Shown here piece by piece: positions 6,423 through 10,739 of a stretch of DNA of 10,739 bases. Position 1 is the stretch's first letter. Every line of letters starts with the position of its first letter. Location of the stretch: assembly GCA_948585895.1 (NCBI GenBank), contig CAPBNZ010000016.1, positions 1 to 10,739 of the forward strand, given 5' to 3'. The translations under genes were made by a program, and so were the position numbers. The notes beneath the pieces are model-generated. The model was not told the DNA's origin. It saw only the letters and a program-made list of their open reading frames with translations, and did not search any database. This DNA is from an uncultured Clostridia bacterium. GTDB taxonomy: Bacteria; Bacillota; Clostridia; TANB77; CAG-508.

Positions 6423-6582
6423 AAGATTTTACTTATATAAACTTAACTTATTTAAACTGCGTCAATTTAAGGTATCATTCATCATTTTTGCTGCATTGTG
6501 TAGGTAGGCAACCAAAAGAGCATTAACAAGTACTATTGAAATAACTTAGAAATGGCATTAGTTTTAAGCATGAAGATTCCTT

Positions 6583-7182
6583 TTACAATTCTCTTCTTCC
6601 TTCTAATGCCTTTGTTAAAGTTATTTCATCTGTATATTCTAAATCCCCACCAACAGGAATTCCATGTGCTATCCTTGTTACCATAACCCCTAAAGGCTTA
6701 ATTAGTTTTGACAAATACATTGCTGTTGCTTCTCCTTCTACTCTTGGATTGGTAGCTAATATTACTTCTTTTACTTGTCCTTCCATCAATCTTGCTAGAA
6801 GTTCTTTGATTTTGATATCATCTGGTCCAATTCCATTCATTGGAGAAATCGAACCATGTAAAACATGATACACTCCTTTGAATTCATGTGTTTTTTCCAT
6901 CGCTATGATATCTCTTACATCTTCAACAACACAAATAATGGTATTATCTCTTTTGGAATTTCCACAAATCGTACAAGGATTTGTATCTGAAATATTAAAA
7001 CATTTGCTACAATATTTCAGATTTTTTTTGGCATTAACAATCGAAGATATAAATTCATTCGTTTCCTGCTCTGAACTATTTAAAATATAAAAAGCAAGCC
7101 TTGCAGCAGTTTTATGCCCAATACTTGGCAGTCTTTCAAAACTCTCTATTAATTTTTCAATAGATGGTGAATATAATGACAT
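6583..7182 (-). CDS. recR: Recombination mediator protein RecR
   Basis: The protein is complete at 199 residues, the normal family length. The order is as expected: a helix-hairpin-helix region (LPSIGHKTAARLAF, from residue 18), a four-cysteine zinc finger (C58, C61, C70, C73), a Toprim domain (about 80-175, with ICVVEDVRDIIAME and NPRVEGEATAMYLSKLI) and the C-terminal tail HGIPVGGDLEYTDEITLTKALEGRR. RecR works with RecO (and RecF) to load RecA on SSB-coated single-stranded DNA in gap repair. ATG at 7180-7182 follows AAAGGAA. It is the last gene of dnaX-ybaB-recR, but the gap to ybaB is stretched to 276 bp by an inserted palindromic element. No clear terminator is visible in the 160 bp between it and the convergent glycosyltransferase gene. 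Confidence 0.97.
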   Translation of the reverse strand: MSLYSPSIEKLIESFERLPSIGHKTAARLAFYILNSSEQETNEFISSIVNAKKNLKYCSKCFNISDTNPCTICGNSKRDNTIICVVEDVRDIIAMEKTHEFKGVYHVLHGSISPMNGIGPDDIKIKELLARLMEGQVKEVILATNPRVEGEATAMYLSKLIKPLGVMVTRIAHGIPVGGDLEYTDEITLTKALEGRREL

Positions 7183-7248
7183 ATTCTATTTTCCTTTCCA
7201 TTCGATTTATTATTCTCTATCCATGTGCTAAAATCTTGTCCAATGCTG

Positions 7249-7382
7249 TTAACTTAAGGTGTAACCTATTATTTTGATAACACCTCTTGTGTTGCAACTA
7301 ATAAAACAAGAATTCCAATCCTACTTTCTATCACTTGTTCAGTCACTTACACAACGTTATCATAGATTACACCTTAAGTTAA
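7249..7382. mobile_element. 134-bp MITE-like element between ybaB and recR
   Basis: The ends are perfect 16-bp inverted repeats: TTAACTTAAGGTGTAA (7249-7264) and TTACACCTTAAGTTAA (7367-7382). Inside, the match continues imperfectly (CTAT, GATAAC, TTGTGT in the same order on both arms), so the RNA could fold into one long hairpin. No protein is encoded. A target-site duplication is not clear because the ends themselves are TTAA-like. Size and structure fit a non-autonomous mini-transposon inserted in the dnaX-ybaB-recR operon. Confidence 0.75.
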
Positions 7383-7458
7383 TGAAATTGAGGTTTCATC
7401 AGTTACACTGTACTTAAAAACCTTTTCGCTAATCAATATGAATATTTTTTTCTTTTCT

Positions 7459-7806
7459 CTAAATTCCAAGTCCTGGTAAATTAAATTTTCCTAATTGAGC
7501 TGCTTGCTCACTATCTACTTTTCTTAATGCCTCATTTACACATGTTAAGATTAAATCTTCTAACATTTCTACATCTTCTGAATCCACTACTTCTGGTTTT
7601 ATTTTTATTTCTTTGATTGTTTTTTCCCCAGATACTTTTACATTAACTGCTCCTCCTCCTGCTGATGCCTCAAATTCTTTGCTGGCTAATTCTGCTTGCG
7701 ATTTTTCCATATCGGCTTGCATTTTTTTTGCTTCTTTCATTAAATTATTAATATTCATTCCTCCGAATCCTCCCATTCCACCTGGGAATCCACCTCTTTT
7801 ACTCAT
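7459..7806 (-). CDS. ybaB: YbaB/EbfC family nucleoid-associated protein
   Basis: A protein of 115 residues. A glycine- and methionine-rich start (MSKRGGFPGGMGGFGGMN), common in Clostridial members, precedes the conserved helix NINNLMKEAKKMQADMEKSQAEL, the strand region KEFEASAGGGAVNVKVSG and the dimer helix EDLILTCVNEALRKVDSE. The protein binds DNA as a dimer and is regarded as a nucleoid-associated protein. The start is the ATG at 7804-7806, with AAGGAG (7816-7821) 9 nt upstream; the frame stays open for another 22 codons upstream, but that part includes this ribosome binding site and does not resemble the family. It lies between dnaX and recR, as in B. subtilis (where it is yaaK). Confidence 0.95.
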   Translation of the reverse strand: MSKRGGFPGGMGGFGGMNINNLMKEAKKMQADMEKSQAELASKEFEASAGGGAVNVKVSGEKTIKEIKIKPEVVDSEDVEMLEDLILTCVNEALRKVDSEQAAQLGKFNLPGLGI

Positions 7807-7926
7807 TTTTAAATTCTCCTTCCTATTTTGAATTTTTACTTTTTCTTCTTTATTTGCCTGAATCATGTCCATATATAAATTTCTATACTGCGAAAAAATA
7901 ATCTATATGTCTTTTGATTAACCAGT

Positions 7927-9564
7927 TTACTCAATTATGTGAAATGGTATATTGGATTCATTGGCAAAATTTTTTAAATTTTCCTCTTTTGTCTTTTGAT
8001 GTTCTTGGTTTTCTTGTGTTATATATTTTATTTGCATCTGTTTGCCACAAGCTATCGATACTAAGTTAGAAATTTCCTTCACATTTTCCTGCTTTTCCAA
8101 CACTGCTTTTCCAAAAGATGTCATACCATTTGGAAATTCAATGCCAACTGTCATATCATTTATTTCTCTTGCCTTTGTACCCATTAAGTTTGTATATAAA
8201 ACAATTTTCCCACTCTGCTTTAGCTCTTTTATAATTTGTGGCCAATATTCTTGTGCTTGATTGGAAAACTTTTTATCGCTTTGTATTGGTGGTTGACCAC
8301 TCGTTGTTACAGGATTTGTTTTTACATAATTAGCATTAGCTGTAACTTTTTGTGGTTCTTGTATTATACTATTTGTAGTAGATGACCTAACATTGACATT
8401 ATTTGAAGCAAGAGTTACATTCTTCGCTGATTTTAAATATTTTTCTATTTTTTCTACTCTTTCTTCTATTCCATTTCTAATATCTGCCTGCTTATTACAT
8501 AACTTAATAATACCTGCTTGAAACATAATCGTTTTTTGCGTTGACCATTTTATTTCATTCTCTAATTCCGATAATTCATAAATTAAATCTACCAATTTAT
8601 TTTTTGATACCATTTCCGAAATTTCTTTTATGTGTTTTACTTCTTCTTGGTTATATAATTCTAATTTTCCTGTTGCTTGATACACTAATATATCTTTGGT
8701 ATATTTTATCATTTCCCAAATTAAATTATTAATGTCTTTTCCTTCTTTTAATACTTGTTCTATGTTTTCTAATGCCTTATCAATATCATATTCTATGATT
8801 GCTTGTATGATACCATTTACAAAGATAACTTTTGGGATTCCTACTAAATCTCTTATTTTATCTTCATCTATTTTGTTTTCTCCATCTTGTACACATCTTT
8901 CTAATATAGATAAACTATCTCTCATAGCTCCTTCTGATAGAGAAGCAATAATGGATAATGCTCCTTTTGTTGCTTCCATATTACTTTCTTTGCATACAAT
9001 TTCTAACCTTTTTATGATATCTTCATTTGCAATTCGCTTGAAGTCGAATCGTTGACATCTTGATAAAATAGTTGCTGGTAACTTCTGAGGCTCCGTAGTT
9101 GCTAAGATAAATTTAACATGTTCTGGTGGTTCTTCTAAAGTTTTTAGAAGTGCATTGAATGCTCCTGTTGAAAGCATATGTACTTCATCTATTATATAAA
9201 CTCTGTATTTTGCTTTTGTTGGCAGAAAATTGACTTCTTCTCGAATACTTCTAATATCTTCTACACTATTATTAGAAGCTGCATCCATTTCTACAATATC
9301 TGTTAAAGAGCCAGATATCGCTCCTTTGCATATTTCACATTCATTACATGGTTCTCCGTTTTTTGGGTTAAGACAATTAATGGCTCTGGCTAATATTTTT
9401 GCTGCTGATGTTTTTCCTGTTCCTCTCCCACCATTGAATAAATAAGCATGTCCAATTCGATTTGATATTATCTGATTTCTCAATGTTTTTGTTATATGTT
9501 CTTGTCCTACCATTTCTGAAAAACTTAATGGTCTAAATTTTCGATAAAGAGCTGTGTACCCCAC
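7927..9564 (-). CDS. dnaX: DNA polymerase III clamp-loader subunit tau/gamma (DnaX)
   Basis: A 545-residue protein close to the B. subtilis length (563). Domain I is an AAA+ ATPase: Walker A GGRGTGKT (residues 45-52), a zinc module (C64, C73, C76, C79), Walker B IIDEVH (124-129), sensor 1 LATTEP (154-159) and the SRC motif (168-170). Domains II-III follow to about residue 370. After a variable linker rich in Asn, Thr and Gln comes a C-terminal part that should touch polymerase and helicase. The complex loads the beta clamp and couples leading and lagging strands. The start is GTG (9562-9564), with AAGGA (9574-9578) 9 nt upstream; an overlapping ATG two bases away is out of frame. I saw no A_AAA_AAG slippery heptamer, so probably only tau is made. 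A long hairpin lies just upstream. Confidence 0.97.
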   Translation of the reverse strand: MGYTALYRKFRPLSFSEMVGQEHITKTLRNQIISNRIGHAYLFNGGRGTGKTSAAKILARAINCLNPKNGEPCNECEICKGAISGSLTDIVEMDAASNNSVEDIRSIREEVNFLPTKAKYRVYIIDEVHMLSTGAFNALLKTLEEPPEHVKFILATTEPQKLPATILSRCQRFDFKRIANEDIIKRLEIVCKESNMEATKGALSIIASLSEGAMRDSLSILERCVQDGENKIDEDKIRDLVGIPKVIFVNGIIQAIIEYDIDKALENIEQVLKEGKDINNLIWEMIKYTKDILVYQATGKLELYNQEEVKHIKEISEMVSKNKLVDLIYELSELENEIKWSTQKTIMFQAGIIKLCNKQADIRNGIEERVEKIEKYLKSAKNVTLASNNVNVRSSTTNSIIQEPQKVTANANYVKTNPVTTSGQPPIQSDKKFSNQAQEYWPQIIKELKQSGKIVLYTNLMGTKAREINDMTVGIEFPNGMTSFGKAVLEKQENVKEISNLVSIACGKQMQIKYITQENQEHQKTKEENLKNFANESNIPFHIIE

Positions 9565-9584
9565 ATTCTCACATCCTTTATACT

Positions 9585-9640
9585 AAAAGCGAAGCTAAGA
9601 TTTTCCAATTGCATGTTTAGGAAATCTTAGCTTCGTTTTA
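9585..9640 (-). terminator. Long hairpin between ffs and dnaX, probable terminator
   Basis: Perfect 14-bp arms, CGAAGCTAAGATTT (9590-9603) and its complement (9622-9635), extend further through flanking A/T pairs and surround an 18-nt loop. On the minus strand the stem is followed by CTTTTAG, a modest T-run, so it can end the SRP RNA transcript. On the plus strand TTTTA also follows. The hairpin ends within 21 bp of the dnaX start and leaves no room for a promoter, so dnaX must be read through it or from a promoter between it and ffs. Confidence 0.75.
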
Positions 9641-9663
9641 TGAATTCCCTAAACTTGAAAAAT

Positions 9664-9793
9664 GGTTATTTCTTAATCTCTCTATGGAAAGATTCCACAT
9701 AAAGAAATCTACTTATTGCTGCTTCCTTCCGGACCTGACAAGATTCATAGGTCTTTATTGGATTCTCTCCATACAAAGATTAAGTTTATAACC
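9664..9793 (-). ncRNA. ffs: Signal recognition particle RNA (4.5S-like, short form)
   Basis: The minus strand carries the domain IV signature GTCAGGTCCGGAAGGAAGC with its GGAA tetraloop, followed by AGCAATAAG. The 5' end GGTTAT pairs with the 3' end ATAACC, CTTAATCT pairs with AGATTAAG, and TATGG with CCATA, so one long stem runs from the termini to the tip. No 5' Alu domain is present, unlike the ~270-nt RNA of B. subtilis. With Ffh it forms the particle that targets membrane proteins. The -10 box places the start site exactly at the first G. The position in front of dnaX matches B. subtilis. Confidence 0.95.
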
Positions 9794-9799
9794 ATTTGT

Positions 9800-9828
9800 A
9801 TTATATACTGAAATTTTAATTTTAGCAA
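9800..9828 (-). promoter_or_regulatory. Promoter of ffs
   Basis: On the minus strand TTGCTA (9823-9828), a 17-bp spacer and a perfect TATAAT (9800-9805) are followed 7 nt later by the first G of the SRP RNA. The promoter begins 11 bp beyond the stop codon of the preceding gene. Confidence 0.85.
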
Positions 9829-9838
9829 GTCATTTAGG

Positions 9839-10591
9839 CTAATTATTTACTCTTTTGAAAATAAAATCTTTAAGGTTAGTTATTTCTATAGATGTCGTTC
9901 CTTTTTCAATTACGTCTTCAACTGGAAAATCCAGATAAATGCTAGATTGATATTCTTTTCCTTCTTCTAGTTTAATATGTAAATCAAATGTTATTTTCAT
10001 TTTTAAATCTTCTTTTGTAATTCCTGCTTTTTTTAGTAATTCGTAGTGGTTTATTTCTTCATCATTAGAAGTATAATTAGCTAAATTGTTGTTGGAACAT
10101 CTAAATGCAACAATTCCTCCTTGATTTGAAATTTTCTGTTGTTTTATATTAGATTCCATAGCACCGACATATTCTATCGTTTCAACCATATTTTCTTCTT
10201 TATTTTTAAAAATCAGTTTTTCTTCTTGCTCATCTGGTTTATATATTTTTATGTTTTCTTTTTGGCTCGCTTCTATCTGGATATTACTAACTTGAATTGA
10301 TTGAATGGCCTCTGTTTTACCATATGCATTGTTTTTGTCAATATATAAAAATATATCATTGCTTTGATATACATCAAATGCCCATTTCGCATCTGTGGTT
10401 TCTTTATCTATCCCTTCTGAGGTGCTAATAATACATATTTTGGATAATTCAAAAGGCATATTGGTTTCACCTTCTACATGATATCTTAAAACAAAGATTC
10501 CCAATATAAATAAAAAGATAGTAATTATTATAATTATCATTACTATATGAAAATATTTCTTATTAATCAAATTTCTTATTTTTCTTCTCAT
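9839..10591 (-). CDS. Membrane-anchored extracytoplasmic protein, function unknown
   Basis: I do not recognise a named family. From the ATG at 10589-10591 the protein has 250 residues: a basic N-terminus (MRRKIRNLINKKYF), one very hydrophobic segment (about 14-36) and a soluble, beta-rich-looking remainder that should lie outside the membrane. Notable stretches are EGETNMPFELSKICIISTSEG, WAFDVYQSNDIFLYI and, near the end, a run of alternating hydrophobic residues (KMKITFDLHIKLEEG, YQSSIYLDFPVED). There are no catalytic signatures. A TTG-started extension of 12 residues is possible, but it would run over the purine-rich site AAGGGGGAG (10594-10602) that serves the ATG. No terminator separates it from ffs. 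It has its own promoter, flanked by repeated GTTGTAA boxes. Confidence 0.75.
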   Translation of the reverse strand: MRRKIRNLINKKYFHIVMIIIIITIFLFILGIFVLRYHVEGETNMPFELSKICIISTSEGIDKETTDAKWAFDVYQSNDIFLYIDKNNAYGKTEAIQSIQVSNIQIEASQKENIKIYKPDEQEEKLIFKNKEENMVETIEYVGAMESNIKQQKISNQGGIVAFRCSNNNLANYTSNDEEINHYELLKKAGITKEDLKMKITFDLHIKLEEGKEYQSSIYLDFPVEDVIEKGTTSIEITNLKDFIFKRVNN

Positions 10592-10629
10592 TTCTCCCCC
10601 TTCTCGTTGTACGAAGTTCAAAACCAAAA

Positions 10630-10722
10630 GTTGTAATTTTACTTAGATTAACTGACTATTATCAAAACTTACTGGTTGTAATATATAAGGTATAAAAAAT
10701 AATAGACTACGATTTTACAACC
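10630..10722. repeat. Three GTTGTAA boxes around the promoter of the unknown membrane protein
   Basis: GTTGTAA occurs at 10630-10636 and, as GGTTGTAA, at 10674-10681. Its exact inverse TTACAACC lies at 10715-10722. The first box overlaps the -10/start site and the second lies 9 bp upstream of the -35, so they could be binding sites for a regulator. No such regulator is visible, and the region is A+T-rich, so chance is possible. Confidence 0.4.
10636..10665 (-). promoter_or_regulatory. Promoter of the unknown membrane protein gene
   Basis: On the minus strand TTGATA (10660-10665), an 18-bp spacer and TAAAAT (10636-10641) form a good sigma-A-type promoter. The start site is expected near 10629, about 38 nt before the start codon. 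Confidence 0.6.
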
Positions 10723-10739
10723 TTAAGCTTTCTGCTTTG

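Noticed and set aside
7401..7420. GTTACACTGTACTTAA beside the second MITE-like element, as an extra end copy
   Set aside because: It resembles the element's end only loosely and has no partner at the right distance.
8696..9055. 119-codon plus-strand frame within dnaX
   Set aside because: It is a shadow of the AAA+ coding sequence on the other strand, with no start signals.
7927..9564. Possible programmed frameshift making a gamma form of DnaX
   Set aside because: A-runs were seen, but none forms the A_AAA_AAG slippery heptamer, and the frame is open for the full tau length.

Overview
The window looks like the chromosome of a low-GC, endospore-forming member of the Clostridia. The evidence is its strong A+T bias, clear AGGAGG-type ribosome binding sites, spore genes (an alpha/beta-type SASP, SleB and YpeB), and the order SRP RNA - dnaX - ybaB - recR, which is also the Bacillus subtilis arrangement. 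Genus and species cannot be fixed from the sequence alone.

Left part (1-1173). Positions 160-647 (minus strand) hold a decayed IS200/IS605-family TnpA gene with several frameshifts and stop codons; its leader still has the stem sequences expected to hide the ribosome binding site. Nothing is recognisable in 1-159. Next comes a 40-bp palindrome (767-806), then a small alpha/beta-type SASP gene (816-995, minus), divergent from a large VanW-domain membrane protein (1174-2727, plus) that ends in a strong terminator.

Middle (2775-6422). On the minus strand sleB, ypeB and a small two-TM membrane protein follow one another in the direction of transcription. SleB is a spore-cortex lytic enzyme and YpeB is its partner; both act in germination. 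A 182-bp non-coding element with inverted ends fills the sleB-ypeB gap exactly: its ends coincide with the sleB stop codon and the ypeB ribosome binding site. A candidate sigma-G promoter precedes sleB. Back to back with it is a sigma-A-type promoter for a diacylglycerol glucosyltransferase/MGDG-synthase-like enzyme (5292-6422, plus).

Right part (6583-10591, all minus). In order of transcription there is a membrane-anchored protein of unknown function, the short Alu-less SRP RNA (ffs) with a near-perfect promoter, a long hairpin, dnaX, ybaB and recR. A second MITE-like element with perfect 16-bp inverted ends (7249-7382) separates ybaB from recR. DnaX is the clamp-loader tau subunit, YbaB a nucleoid-associated protein, and RecR a recombination mediator.

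Most of the window is ordinary core genome. The unusual parts are the two palindromic elements placed inside conserved operons, the IS200 relic with its leader, the very small SASP gene, and several short operator-like repeats beside promoters. I did not find a novel defence or biosynthetic system.
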